IMG/VR virus record: IMGVR_UViG_3300030118_005363
Span: 1 to 61,104 of that record
DNA from: a virus
Strand: one strand, 5' to 3'
DNA length: 61,104 bases
Below, piece after piece: positions 1 through 7,753 of this stretch (the first letter of the stretch is position 1; the number at the start of each line of letters is the position of its first letter). Position numbers and translations under genes: made by a program. The notes beneath the pieces are model-generated. The model searched no databases and was not told the origin of the DNA. It saw only the letters and a program-made list of their open reading frames with translations.

Positions 1-139
1 GACTCTTTATGTTCTTCTTCATGCACCGATAACAAGTAACGGGCTGACGCAGAATCAACATTAGACCATATCATTTCGGATATTTCTTGGCGCAGTGCTT
101 CTGCAAAAGAGTTAATACAAATCTGAACACCAACACCGC
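1..139. repeat. Terminal direct repeat, left copy
   Basis: These 139 bases recur at 60966-61104 with one difference, G at 78 against A at 61043. The repeat lies inside one reading frame that continues across the join, so it marks circularity or terminal redundancy of the assembled molecule rather than a gene duplication. Confidence 0.97.
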
Positions 140-227
140 CGTATTCTTCAAGTTTTTGCGCAAGAAGTGTTGCAAGTGTGCTTTTACCAGTGCGCATTCT
201 GCCTGCGATACCAATAAGCAAGGTCAA
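1..227 (-). CDS. Deoxynucleoside monophosphate kinase-like P-loop protein, N-terminal part (continues at 60965)
   Basis: This is the 5' part of a gene that runs off the left edge and resumes at 60965-60572; joined, it encodes about 206 residues. A Walker A motif GIAGRMRTGKST lies at about residues 5-16, directly after the start. The likely start is the TTG at 227-225: it sits 7 nt behind a GGGAGGG ribosome-binding site and overlaps the TGA of the upstream gene. The family is inferred: viral P-loop kinases of this size phosphorylate dNMPs for DNA synthesis, but the acceptor base cannot be read from the sequence. It is the last long gene of the replication block once the ends are joined. Confidence 0.75.
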   Translation of the reverse strand, partial: MTLLIGIAGRMRTGKSTLATLLAQKLEEYGGVGVQICINSFAEALRQEISEMIWSNVDSASARYLLSVHEEEHKE

Positions 228-433
228 AGCCAACCCTCCCTTTTTTCAACAGTGGCTACAACCTTGCGACCTTTCAGTTTCAACCCATTAGGAAAACACT
301 TAGGGCATGTTTTCAACGCCATAGCCTGCGCATCAGTCATGTTAGGTCTATGCTCAACAGGTTCGCCACAAGCGTATCTTGGGTTTGAAGTATCATAATT
401 GTTAGTTCCTTTGTGAAGGTATCTTTCCGCCAT
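224..433 (-). CDS. Small protein with a possible zinc site (69 aa)
   Basis: Unrecognised small protein. It carries YACGEPVEHRP followed by TCPKC, giving C-x5-H and C-x2-C, which could bind one zinc ion. The frame is open further upstream (to 484), but the ATG at 433 is the first good start, with a weak AGAGGACAG about 20 nt before it. It overlaps the end of the upstream winged-helix gene only if the longer form is used. The last bases overlap the TTG start of the kinase gene, so the two are probably translationally coupled. Confidence 0.6.
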   Translation of the reverse strand: MAERYLHKGTNNYDTSNPRYACGEPVEHRPNMTDAQAMALKTCPKCFPNGLKLKGRKVVATVEKREGWL

Positions 434-458
434 GTTTGTAAGGAATATTACTGTCCTC

Positions 459-899
459 TTAAACCCCACGCCTCTCACAAACAAGACACACCTTCATTTC
501 CGGCATGTGCCTCATCTGCTTACACTTAGGACACCTTTGCGCATTTTCCTTCAATTCATTTGTCATACAGGAAAACGGCATTGTCAATTCAATATCTTCT
601 TCTCTTTGAATTAAATTCCTATCAACATCAAAAACCATATTGCGCACAGTAAGACCATTGCTTAACTCAATCTTCGTATGACCTATCTTGATTACTTGCG
701 CATTTTTACTAATCAAGGCCGCAAGGCTGGATTCGGAGGGAACATCACGGAACATACCTAACTCATGCAACGATTCTGCTACTTGTGAACGAGTCATACC
801 GCCTTCACTATGGAACAGGATGCGAACAATTGTTCTGCGCAGTCGTGAGTTATTCTTTGCCACTACACCGTATGCACAAACATAAGGTATTTTAATCAT
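459..899 (-). CDS. Winged-helix protein with C-terminal zinc ribbon (146 aa)
   Basis: The middle of the protein reads as a winged helix-turn-helix (residues about 20-70, with RRTIVRILFHSEGGMTRSQV as first helices and recognition region). The C-terminus has CPKCKQ...VCLVCERRG, a four-cysteine zinc ribbon. This combination suggests a DNA-binding regulator. The start is the ATG at 899, which overlaps the end of the upstream membrane-protein gene by 8 nt (ATGATTAA). Target unknown. Confidence 0.7.
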   Translation of the reverse strand: MIKIPYVCAYGVVAKNNSRLRRTIVRILFHSEGGMTRSQVAESLHELGMFRDVPSESSLAALISKNAQVIKIGHTKIELSNGLTVRNMVFDVDRNLIQREEDIELTMPFSCMTNELKENAQRCPKCKQMRHMPEMKVCLVCERRGV

Positions 900-1080
900 C
901 GCCCATTGCAAGGAACATTGACGCAGAAAAAGAGGAATCGTCGGTTGTCAGTATTGGTTGAGGGTTTTGCATTGCTTCTTTAGCCAAAGCCATGTAGTAA
1001 AACGGCGCAAATAGCGCATAGCAAAAATACCCATAAACAGGAGTTAAGAAAAATAGTAAGACTACAAATACATCTTCCAT
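892..1080 (-). CDS. Small membrane protein (62 aa)
   Basis: The N-terminal half, MEDVFVVLLFFLTPVYGYFC, is strongly hydrophobic and continues through YALFAPFYYMAL, giving one long or two short membrane segments. The C-terminal 25 residues are polar. Start ATG 1080 overlaps the upstream stop as TAATG. Function unknown; a cell-envelope role is possible. Confidence 0.6.
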   Translation of the reverse strand: MEDVFVVLLFFLTPVYGYFCYALFAPFYYMALAKEAMQNPQPILTTDDSSFSASMFLAMGDD

Positions 1081-1733
1081 TACAACCACCCATCTTCATT
1101 CTGCTGTTTTTTCTTGACACCTTTCGGGAGAGAATCTTTGTTGGTTTTGCGCAGTTTATTAGCAACGACTTCATCTTGTCTAACTATTGTTTCCCAATGT
1201 AAGTCATTGTTGCGCACACCAAAAGGTCTTGGGGTTTCGTCACTCTTTTTCTTCTTTGGGTATGACATTCTGCGTATTGGTTTGTGCGCATACGCAATCA
1301 TAGCATGTTGATAATCTTCGGGAACATTAGTGAAAGCCTTAGCCAGTGTGCGCCAAAGCGATATGTCTTTGTTGTTCTCTTTGAGGAAGGAAAGCATCAA
1401 CGGGATAGGCACTTTGGAACACTCGCCAAACGCTTTATTTCTATCACGCCATCTTAGTGTTGCGTCTATGTTCCGAGCATAGTCTTGTTTTTTGAATATA
1501 CCGTCATAAATAACTGCGTCGTTTTTCTTGATGTTTGGGGGATTCTCGCAAACAAAGACCATTCTGTGCGCAATGTAAGGCAACCAAGCAAGACATTCTT
1601 TTGCTTTAGGATTTCTTTCATGAACAATGACTGTCAAATCCTTTACTTGAGGGTTGCAAGAAACATAACCGCCCTCGACAAAATTGCCTTCACGGTATTT
1701 TTGCGCATCATGCGTGAAAATGAGAACGCCCAT
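1080..1733 (-). CDS. Conserved early protein, possibly clamp-loader related (217 aa)
   Basis: No confident family. The N-terminal half alternates strands and helices (LTVIVHERNPKAKECL, then MVFVCENPP). The C-terminal half is helical (VPIPLMLSFLKENNK, ISLWRTLAKAF). The arrangement loosely recalls delta-type clamp-loader partners, but no Walker motif or other diagnostic residue is present. The C-terminal 50 residues are lysine-rich. Start ATG 1733 is preceded by AGGTG and lies within the end of the upstream gene. A structure prediction would be needed to move beyond hypothetical. Confidence 0.7.
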   Translation of the reverse strand: MGVLIFTHDAQKYREGNFVEGGYVSCNPQVKDLTVIVHERNPKAKECLAWLPYIAHRMVFVCENPPNIKKNDAVIYDGIFKKQDYARNIDATLRWRDRNKAFGECSKVPIPLMLSFLKENNKDISLWRTLAKAFTNVPEDYQHAMIAYAHKPIRRMSYPKKKKSDETPRPFGVRNNDLHWETIVRQDEVVANKLRKTNKDSLPKGVKKKQQNEDGWL

Positions 1734-1971
1734 CCCAAACACCTGCTCGTCTATATTCTTTCACGCCGTTTTTTTTGCGCCCTTCAAGTGCGCCTTTGCT
1801 TTCAAGAATACGCAGGGCTTTTGCAACCGCATACACATTCATGTGCATGTGTGCTTGAGGCAACGCTCTAATTGCTCTTGGCAACAAGGCATCTGCGCTA
1901 AACCATTTATCGGTCTGTTCCCAATCTCCGATTGCTCGCTCAACCGCATGCTTTCTGTATGACTTGCTCAT
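1708..1971 (-). CDS. Winged-helix-like DNA-binding protein (87 aa)
   Basis: The region from about residue 25 (SADALLPRAIRALPQ) to residue 75 (EGRKKNGVKEYRR) has the helix-helix-wing pattern of a small winged helix, with a basic C-terminal wing. It is likely an early regulator, but the target is unknown. Its ATG overlaps the stop of the preceding 46-residue gene as ATGA, and its own end overlaps the next gene. Confidence 0.6.
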   Translation of the reverse strand: MSKSYRKHAVERAIGDWEQTDKWFSADALLPRAIRALPQAHMHMNVYAVAKALRILESKGALEGRKKNGVKEYRRAGVWDGRSHFHA

Positions 1972-2108
1972 AGTATTACCCCCAGTTCATCGTCGGCATA
2001 GCATTCTTGACATAGCCTTGCCTGTGTTGGATTTTCCATTGTTGCGGTAGTCAAGTAACTATCTTCAATGTCAATTTTAACCCCACACTTTTCACACGCA
2101 ACAATCAT
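1968..2108 (-). CDS. Zinc-ribbon microprotein (46 aa)
   Basis: Found by direct translation. The product starts MIVACEKCGVKI and ends with LCQECYADDELG, so two C-x2-C knuckles are separated by 29 residues: a minimal zinc ribbon. A GGAGGG ribosome-binding site sits 6 nt before the ATG, and both ends overlap neighbours by ATGA. This spacing supports a real gene. Such ribbons bind nucleic acid or protein; the partner is unknown. Confidence 0.75.
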   Translation of the reverse strand: MIVACEKCGVKIDIEDSYLTTATMENPTQARLCQECYADDELGVIL

Positions 2109-2332
2109 TTTTTACCCTCCTTCGCAAGAGTTTCAAGAACCCTCTCAAACTCGGCTCTTATGGCCGCATCAGAATGACACCAAAAGGAAATAGGATTATC
2201 TCTAAAGATTTCCCATTTGCGCATGTGGTAATCGTCAAATGGTTTGTTCGGGAAGAACCATTCCATAAACTCGTTAGCGTTTGTCCGACTGCTTATGAAT
2301 CGCATTGCGCCAAAGAAACTTTCTGCATTCAT
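2105..2332 (-). CDS. Hypothetical protein (75 aa)
   Basis: Unrecognised. The sequence is rich in aromatic residues (FMEWFFPNKPFDDYHMRKWEIF) with a lysine tail, and has no cysteine pair or membrane segment. Both ends overlap adjacent genes by 4 nt, which places it in the same translationally coupled chain. Confidence 0.6.
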   Translation of the reverse strand: MNAESFFGAMRFISSRTNANEFMEWFFPNKPFDDYHMRKWEIFRDNPISFWCHSDAAIRAEFERVLETLAKEGKK

Positions 2333-2547
2333 TGTGTCTGCCCCCAGTCACCTGCAACGACCAACAACGCTTCTTCTTGCGCCGTTCTTATGCGCAGGTA
2401 GCCGACTATGTTAGGGTCATCTTCAACATGGATGATGTTTGATATTCTTGCATGTCTTGTCACATGCTCAACATGGTTTGGAGTCCAGTCATCGTCACAA
2501 ACTACAACGCTTGTGAAATCTGTTACGCATTCAAGTCCTTTAGTCAT
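2329..2547 (-). CDS. Hypothetical protein (72 aa)
   Basis: Unrecognised small protein with alternating hydrophobic and acidic stretches (TSVVVCDDDW, ALLVVAGDWG), compatible with a small alpha/beta fold. It overlaps its neighbours by 4 nt at both ends. Confidence 0.6.
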   Translation of the reverse strand: MTKGLECVTDFTSVVVCDDDWTPNHVEHVTRHARISNIIHVEDDPNIVGYLRIRTAQEEALLVVAGDWGQTQ

Positions 2548-2705
2548 TCAATAACCTCCAACATTTTGACTGATTGTAGCGTGTAATTGCCTGCTTTCAA
2601 ATATCCTTGCACCCATGCAAACACATATTTGATTTCGCCGGTAACAATTTCATCATGCGACCAATTACCGTTTTCATCTGCAAATTTCATTTCAAACTTC
2701 GTCAT
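2544..2705 (-). CDS. Hypothetical protein (53 aa)
   Basis: Small protein beginning MTKFEMKFADENGNW, with a strand-rich pattern. A longer frame extends upstream, but two consecutive ATG codons at 2708 and 2705 overlap the end of the upstream gene and are the natural starts. No motif recognised. Confidence 0.55.
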   Translation of the reverse strand: MTKFEMKFADENGNWSHDEIVTGEIKYVFAWVQGYLKAGNYTLQSVKMLEVIE

Positions 2706-2988
2706 CATCTGATTCTTCCTCACACATTTTGATAAACGCATCGTTCATATAAACCCACCGGCTAAAACGCTTGAATTGATGCTCGCTTAGATTCCACATT
2801 TCCCTAACCACTGTTGCACTGACACGGTATCTGCCACTGAACCAACGCAGACCATCCGTTGTTAGCATTCCAACCAAGCCATCGTCAAACATTCTTTGCG
2901 CTATTTGAGGAAACTCCGATTCGGGAATTGGTCTTGCTATCAATTGGTTAAAGTGCGCACGCCACTTTACAGGCTCGCCTTCATTCAT
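2692..2988 (-). CDS. Hypothetical protein with helix-turn-helix-like segment (98 aa)
   Basis: Residues about 50-80 (GRYRVSATVVREMWNLSEHQFKR, split here around the turn) could form a helix-turn-helix. The tail is strongly acidic (EEESDDDEV). Its ATG overlaps the stop region of the upstream zinc-ribbon gene by 8 nt. Role unknown; DNA binding is only a possibility. Confidence 0.55.
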   Translation of the reverse strand: MNEGEPVKWRAHFNQLIARPIPESEFPQIAQRMFDDGLVGMLTTDGLRWFSGRYRVSATVVREMWNLSEHQFKRFSRWVYMNDAFIKMCEEESDDDEV

Positions 2989-3157
2989 CTGTAATCACCC
3001 TCATGTAACCACAATATACACGCTTGCCATCACGATAAATTCTATGTGAGTTGTATAAGACATTTGCAGTGTAGCCGCAAGTGTTGCATCTGCGCATTTG
3101 TCTTGATTTCATAGCGTAGCCGTAACCGCCCCTGTCTTTACCGTATGAAACACCCAT
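2981..3157 (-). CDS. Basic zinc-knuckle microprotein (58 aa)
   Basis: Found by direct translation. A glycine/tyrosine-rich N-terminus (YGKDRGGYGYA) is followed by a basic stretch RQMRRCNTCGYTANV and a later lone YCGY cysteine, giving at least three cysteines of a zinc knuckle. The ATG overlaps the TGA of the upstream gene (TGATG), and a GGGAGG lies 12 nt before it. A nucleic-acid-binding role is likely from charge, but unproven. Confidence 0.7.
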   Translation of the reverse strand: MGVSYGKDRGGYGYAMKSRQMRRCNTCGYTANVLYNSHRIYRDGKRVYCGYMRVITDE

Positions 3158-3783
3158 CAGTCAATTACCTCCCATTCAGTATCTTGAACATGAGTAGGGG
3201 ATTTCATTGCGCCGATGCGCATTTCGATTTGATTCAGCAATTTAGGTTCATTGCGCAAAGTATCAACGAGAATACCCATTACTCCATTTACTTGCTGATG
3301 CGCAAGTAGCATTTGGGAATCAACCCCTATTTCTTTCTTCAATGTGCCTATGAGTTTTATGTTAGTATTAGCCTGCGCAACAAGACGGGTAGCAGTGGAT
3401 AACCATTCAGCATCTATCCCATCCCTTGACTTCTGCGCTTCCCATTCATCGAGCCAGTTTGTTATTCTTGAAAACACATCTTCCGCCATATCAAGAGTAG
3501 TAATCGCTTCACTGCGAGCCTTTTCAACAGTTTCGGCTTCTTCGGGGTCATAGTCCATGTGCGCAGTCATGTGTTCTTCAACAATGCCTGCTTCCCAGTT
3601 ATTCTTTGCTTCAAGATAAGCGGTAGTGATTGCGCCATTAAAAATTTGTATCTCCCAATCCCGCCTATCCTTATGTGCGCATAGAGGGCATTCGGGTGAT
3701 TCAAGAACCCACTTCAAAGCCTCTATAATCATCGGGTCATCTTCATGCGCAAGTCTTTGTTCAATCAACCATTTACTTTTCAT
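3157..3783 (-). CDS. Zinc-motif helical protein, candidate terminase small subunit (208 aa)
   Basis: The N-terminal part has CPLCAHKDRRDWEIQIFNG followed by an EEHMTAHMDY segment: a C-x2-C...H-x3-H arrangement followed by long helices. The region AEWLSTATRLVAQANTNIKL is a classic amphipathic helix. This architecture (short Zn motif, recognition helix, helical oligomerisation segment) is seen in phage small terminase and related DNA-recognition proteins. The gene lies far from the large terminase at 20.0-21.5 kb, so the assignment is tentative. The ATG at 3783 follows AAGGTG by 7 nt. Confidence 0.6.
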   Translation of the reverse strand: MKSKWLIEQRLAHEDDPMIIEALKWVLESPECPLCAHKDRRDWEIQIFNGAITTAYLEAKNNWEAGIVEEHMTAHMDYDPEEAETVEKARSEAITTLDMAEDVFSRITNWLDEWEAQKSRDGIDAEWLSTATRLVAQANTNIKLIGTLKKEIGVDSQMLLAHQQVNGVMGILVDTLRNEPKLLNQIEMRIGAMKSPTHVQDTEWEVID

Positions 3784-4042
3784 CTGTTTCACCTTTGTAA
3801 TTGTAATCGTAAAAGAAAAAGTGCGTCTTATATTTGTTATTGCGCAAATCTTGTGTATCTGCCATGTAAGATTTGAACCTCTTGTCCTTTTTCATTTTTT
3901 GCGCCGCACTGTTTGCGCTCGGTGGGCTGTGCCTGTTGTCGGGAAGGTTCTCAATCAGCCAGTTAGCAGTGCGTGCTTCTCCGGTATCACGCAGTAAATC
4001 AGCCGCTTTATCAAGCCACTTCGCATATCTCTTTCTGCGCAT
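3773..4042 (-). CDS. Basic hypothetical protein (89 aa)
   Basis: Starts MRRKRYAKWLDKAADLLRDT and is rich in lysine and arginine throughout. The C-terminal segment (KTHFFFYDYNYKGE) is aromatic. A longer open frame reaches 4222, but this ATG lies 26 nt after the upstream stop and avoids a long overlap. Unrecognised; the charge suggests nucleic-acid contact. Confidence 0.5.
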   Translation of the reverse strand: MRRKRYAKWLDKAADLLRDTGEARTANWLIENLPDNRHSPPSANSAAQKMKKDKRFKSYMADTQDLRNNKYKTHFFFYDYNYKGETDEK

Positions 4043-4068
4043 ATTAGGTGGGTTAGGTTTATTGTGCC

Positions 4069-4350
4069 TCAAATTTCCACTTCCCTGTTCGCTAAATCCC
4101 AAACCCCGTCGCCTAAATGTTTGAATCTTTTTTCTGTGTCGTTTATCAGCGCAAAATACATTGCGGTGTGCATAGGTATTCCGCAACGCAGTTTTGTTCC
4201 TTTCTTTGTGGTTGCGCCACAAATCAAATCCTTCTTATGTAGTGCGCCTCTTTCTTTGAGCAAACGCTCGCAAGAATCGAGAAACGCTTTGTATTTTGTA
4301 ACATTGCCCGTTCTGCTACTTCTATAATGAACAACCTTATTCTTTTTCAT
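4069..4350 (-). CDS. Basic hypothetical protein (93 aa)
   Basis: Begins MKKNKVVHYRSSRTGNVTKY. It contains KKDLICGATTKKGTKLRCGIPM, a pair of cysteines 14 residues apart next to basic residues. The ATG at 4350 overlaps the end of the MCM-like ATPase gene by 14 nt. The conserved-looking HTAMYFALIND segment is helical. No family recognised. Confidence 0.55.
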   Translation of the reverse strand: MKKNKVVHYRSSRTGNVTKYKAFLDSCERLLKERGALHKKDLICGATTKKGTKLRCGIPMHTAMYFALINDTEKRFKHLGDGVWDLANREVEI

Positions 4351-5641
4351 GCGCCATAACCTCGTCAAACCCAAATCGGCACATAACACCTTTGCGCCCT
4401 CGCCCTGTTTTCTTAGGGGTATATTCTTTGAACCACGCCTGCCCCAACAAGTATTCCTCTATCCATCGCTTTGCGCTTTGGTAATCGTTGTTGGTAATCA
4501 AGCGAGCAATGTCTTTGAGCAGAACAGAACGGGGAACATCTTTGTTCCAAAATGTAGTCCGAATCAAGCGTATATCTTCATCGAGAACGGTTCTGCGCAT
4601 CTTCAAAGAAGATTCAAGAATTTCACGCAGTCTGTCGTCTAACTCGACCATAAGTAATTCTTTGTCCTCCCACTCTCCTTTCATCATTGTGTAACCGATT
4701 GCCAGTCTGCGAAATAAATCCGATTCAAAACTGCGCACTGTTTCTTGTAAGACCCACTTCTCAAAATCTTCACCAAACACAACCCCTTGTGGTTTTTTAT
4801 CCATGACCTTTTTCTGTCTTTCAATGAACCATTTGCGCAATTCTATCGAGTCTTGGATTAACTGCCTTCTTTTTGCAGGCTCAATACTTGCCTGCTTGTT
4901 CTGCGCATGCTTGTATAACATCTCCTTTTCGGGAGTCATTTCTATGTCTATGATAAAGAACCTACGGTCAAGACCGGACTCTAATTCAAACCGAGCAGGT
5001 TGTGTTCCCGCCCACATTGTCATGCGTGTGTTGTATTTCACCCAACCACTGCGCATTGATTTGTTCACCCTTCCGCTATCAAGCGATGTAAGCAATTGGT
5101 TCTTCATATCAACGCTATGGTCTTTGCGTGAAGCATCGGACATACTGCTAAATTCTTCAAAGCAAACAAATCCACCGCACATATACCGAGCAACGGGATT
5201 ACCCATGATTTCACCTTCTTCATTCACCGACCCAAACATACCTGCCTCCGTGATACTGTTTGCGCCGAACATGGTTCTGAAACCTGTTCCTTTCAAGGCA
5301 TCGTTGTTCCAAAGTAACCCAGTGTTTTCTGCGCAGAATAAATCAAGCAATACATTCTTCCCCGAACCTTTCTGTCCTCTCACTAAAATATTAATGCGTG
5401 TATCTGCAAGACGGGTAGCGGGTGTGTAAATAGGATAATCTGTGTGGCGCAAAGGACAAGGCTCAATCGTAAAAGCACCCTCCGAAGCAGTCAATGGGTC
5501 GAAATCGCACATACTGCATTTATTTACGGCATTGAATAGGTGTGCGCCTATACTGCACAAAAAGATAGGAACTTTGTCTTGCACATCAACCAAATAATTG
5601 TCATCGCAAAACTTCTGAACCCTATCAAATATATCCTTCAC
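4337..5641 (-). CDS. MCM-like AAA+ ATPase, candidate replicative helicase (434 aa)
   Basis: A cysteine-bearing N-terminal region (CSMC...PCPLRH, residues about 43-66) precedes an AAA+ core: Walker A VRGQKGSGKNVLL (about 87-99), Walker B FVCFEEFSSM (about 155-165), sensor 1 in MTMWAGTQP, and an arginine-finger-like GLDRRFF. The order and the EEF form of Walker B resemble MCM-family AAA+ cores. The C-terminal 100 residues look like a winged helix. With no DnaB or superfamily-3 helicase in the window, this is the best candidate to unwind viral DNA. It is shorter than cellular MCM (600 or more residues). GTG start overlaps the upstream stop (TAGTG) behind GGAGAGG. Confidence 0.72.
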   Translation of the reverse strand: MKDIFDRVQKFCDDNYLVDVQDKVPIFLCSIGAHLFNAVNKCSMCDFDPLTASEGAFTIEPCPLRHTDYPIYTPATRLADTRINILVRGQKGSGKNVLLDLFCAENTGLLWNNDALKGTGFRTMFGANSITEAGMFGSVNEEGEIMGNPVARYMCGGFVCFEEFSSMSDASRKDHSVDMKNQLLTSLDSGRVNKSMRSGWVKYNTRMTMWAGTQPARFELESGLDRRFFIIDIEMTPEKEMLYKHAQNKQASIEPAKRRQLIQDSIELRKWFIERQKKVMDKKPQGVVFGEDFEKWVLQETVRSFESDLFRRLAIGYTMMKGEWEDKELLMVELDDRLREILESSLKMRRTVLDEDIRLIRTTFWNKDVPRSVLLKDIARLITNNDYQSAKRWIEEYLLGQAWFKEYTPKKTGRGRKGVMCRFGFDEVMAHEKE

Positions 5642-5820
5642 TATTCTTCCTCTCCCATCACCGACTCGTATGCTTCTACTATGTTTTCAGCCTTCCATAA
5701 ATCATCTGCATTGACGCAACCATTCTTGATAAGTTCAAGTAATACCAATTCGGCATTACGCTCGCCAATACCTTCTTTGATTTTTTGTAAGTATTCCCAC
5801 GCTTTTATCTTTAGATTCAT
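5641..5820 (-). CDS. Small acidic helical protein (59 aa)
   Basis: Found by direct translation. The sequence MNLKIKAWEYLQKIKEG...ELVLLELIKNG is a helical pair with a loop, ending in acidic GEEE. It overlaps the gene before it by ATGA and the MCM-like ATPase by 1 nt, and could be a small partner of that ATPase. No family recognised. Confidence 0.65.
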   Translation of the reverse strand: MNLKIKAWEYLQKIKEGIGERNAELVLLELIKNGCVNADDLWKAENIVEAYESVMGEEE

Positions 5821-6626
5821 TGGAACATCGCCCCCGTATCAACAATCTGATTATCTTGTGTCGCACCGACCAATTCTTTCACCCGTTCTAATGCCTCCGT
5901 AGTAAATTCTGAATATAACTTTTGCGCCCTGTTAGCCGCCCCTCTCGGTATTTTGTAGCCGTCTTTGCGTAGCAAGTCGGTCATTTCCTTGAATAGTGCA
6001 GGTTCAACCGAAATCTTATCTGATAAGTAAGAGTCTGTTTTTTCGGGAGGCATTATGTAAATAGCCGCATCAACGCCTATCAAGTGCGCAATCTGTGGAC
6101 TCAACCAAGACCATAAGGCTTGTAGTGTTTCAACACAATCCTCTTTGCCTAAATCATCACCACGCACTACCACACATTCACTTGGCAAAGGCATTGGTTC
6201 AACAAAGAGTCTGTTAAGCGCAAATGTAGTAAGCACGCCTATGCGCTCAAGACTTTTGAATCGCATAACAATATCTCTCGCCGGAGGATAATTAAACAAC
6301 CATTCATTTCTTTGCGCATTCCCGCTATTGCTTATCACTGGCGGCGAGTTAATCATAGCGATTAGGGTTTCTTTGTATTGGAACAAAGGCCACATCGGAT
6401 TCTGTTCTGCTAACAACCTGTGAGGCTTCGTCAAAACATGCTTTGAAGTTATGTAGCCCACCTTTGATAATTCCTTTTCTGCCTGCGCTAACTCCACGCC
6501 TAACAATGTTGGGATATTGCTTGAATCATTTGTGTTGATGATTAGTAAGTGAGTTGCTGACTCCACCGTATTATGTGTGTAGAAGTCTGTTTCACCGATA
6601 GTTTTGAAGTTGTATTTTCCTTCCAT
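5817..6626 (-). CDS. Conserved hypothetical protein, first gene of the MCM-like unit (269 aa)
   Basis: No known domain identified. The protein is mixed alpha/beta with a hydrophobic THLLIINTNDS segment near residue 25 and an acidic middle (RGDDLGKEDCVETLQALW). It is the first gene after a GGGTTTATA promoter (6649-6659) with an operator-like palindrome between promoter and ATG, so it heads the transcript that includes the MCM-like ATPase and may be an accessory replication protein. Confidence 0.6.
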   Translation of the reverse strand: MEGKYNFKTIGETDFYTHNTVESATHLLIINTNDSSNIPTLLGVELAQAEKELSKVGYITSKHVLTKPHRLLAEQNPMWPLFQYKETLIAMINSPPVISNSGNAQRNEWLFNYPPARDIVMRFKSLERIGVLTTFALNRLFVEPMPLPSECVVVRGDDLGKEDCVETLQALWSWLSPQIAHLIGVDAAIYIMPPEKTDSYLSDKISVEPALFKEMTDLLRKDGYKIPRGAANRAQKLYSEFTTEALERVKELVGATQDNQIVDTGAMFQ

Positions 6627-6630
6627 GATG

Positions 6631-6644
6631 AACCCTAAAGGGTT
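6631..6644. promoter_or_regulatory. Operator-like palindrome
   Basis: AACCCT and AGGGTT are perfect 6 bp arms with a 2 bp spacer, placed between the TATA box at 6649-6659 and the ATG at 6626. The position would let a bound repressor block initiation. Confidence 0.4.
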
Positions 6645-6648
6645 TGTT

Positions 6649-6659
6649 GGTATAAACCC
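6649..6659 (-). promoter_or_regulatory. TATA promoter, GGGTTTATA type
   Basis: On the minus strand the sequence reads GGGTTTATACC, 23-33 nt before the ATG at 6626. It matches the motif that precedes several other first genes in this genome. Confidence 0.6.
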
Positions 6660-6850
6660 TCTTATTTATTTCAAGCCTTTTGAAAGAATTAAGAAAGAAT
6701 TAATCAAGCGACTGTTAGCAAATCGGCTTTATTTTTTCAATTCTTCTAAGGTGTGTAAGAATTATTCTAAAGGGGCGTTTAATTCTAAATGTCTAAGAAC
6801 AAATAAATTAATTGCGCAGGTAGCCTTGCAGTGCGCCGATTATTTTTTTC

Positions 6851-7687
6851 TTAATTCTTTATTGGAGGAAGAAAGAATAATCTTGATGTTCTGTTATGTT
6901 CAATTTCATCAACCTCTCGGAATAACATACCTGTCCTATCATTGCGCCATAATATACTTGCGCCAATCGGGTCATATCCTTTATCGCATAACTCATAGTG
7001 TGTTTGCGCAATACTACTAATAATTTCAGCAGGTTCGGTGCGCTTTACCGTAGCGTGAGGGCGATAGTCACCACCTTCCCCCGAACCTAAAACAATGCTT
7101 GAAATCAATACATCAGTTTCCATATCAAACGCTTTGCTTTCGCTCAAAGACTGCGCAATCACTAATCGGGGATAATCACCAACAACCAGTGAAGGTAGCC
7201 ACTTTATACCTACTCCGTAAATGCGCATGGGGAGATACAAGCAAATTGATTCGCCCCATGACTTCGGCGCAGTCAAGATTGTTTTTGGTTTGGTTTGCGC
7301 TTTAACAGATACCTGCGTGTAGCCATCAAACATATCGGTAGTGTTCGGTTCGGGCATATATGCGTGTGCGCACCTAAACGCAAGAATATGAATTTTTGAT
7401 TCATGGATGAAATCTTGTAGGTCTTGCGCAAAAGTCTGTTCATACACAAACTCGCCCTTCATACCTTGATTGACAATTCTCTTTGGCATGTTAGGTTGCA
7501 CTGCGTCAATTAAATCCCAAACTGCGCTTTTACCATCAACCGCAATCCGGTATTCACCCATGCGCAAGATAGCAAAGGGCTGAAACAAACGACGCTTACC
7601 TGCCCTTCTCCAACCAATAAATCGCTCGACAATAACATCTTGGGGGCGTGCTAAAATCCACTCGGCACAGTATCTAAACGGTTGCAT
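6851..7687 (-). CDS. Conserved hypothetical protein (278 aa)
   Basis: No family recognised. The N-terminal part has WRRAGKRRLFQPF, and later segments are strand-rich (ESICLYLPMRIYGVGIKW, VLISSIVLGSG). There are no cysteine clusters, P-loop or membrane segment. The gene stands apart from its upstream neighbour by 66 bp and ends at the AT-rich element. Start chosen at ATG 7687 over the TTG one codon earlier. Confidence 0.6.
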   Translation of the reverse strand: MQPFRYCAEWILARPQDVIVERFIGWRRAGKRRLFQPFAILRMGEYRIAVDGKSAVWDLIDAVQPNMPKRIVNQGMKGEFVYEQTFAQDLQDFIHESKIHILAFRCAHAYMPEPNTTDMFDGYTQVSVKAQTKPKTILTAPKSWGESICLYLPMRIYGVGIKWLPSLVVGDYPRLVIAQSLSESKAFDMETDVLISSIVLGSGEGGDYRPHATVKRTEPAEIISSIAQTHYELCDKGYDPIGASILWRNDRTGMLFREVDEIEHNRTSRLFFLPPIKN

Positions 7688-7753
7688 CAATTTAGAACAA
7701 GTGGCTTGTCCTTATGAACCTGCGTTATTCACATGAAGAATTAACGCATCAAA

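Larger units (their letters stand above)
6627..6850. other. AT-rich intergenic region sharing an element with 22.95-23.15 kb
   Basis: Gene-free. Besides the promoter and palindrome it holds an AT-rich segment in which 6782-6805 matches the reverse complement of 23009-23032 at 23 of 24 bases; weaker similarity extends over about 120 bp. It also holds one copy of the array repeat at 6822-6841. Confidence 0.7.
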
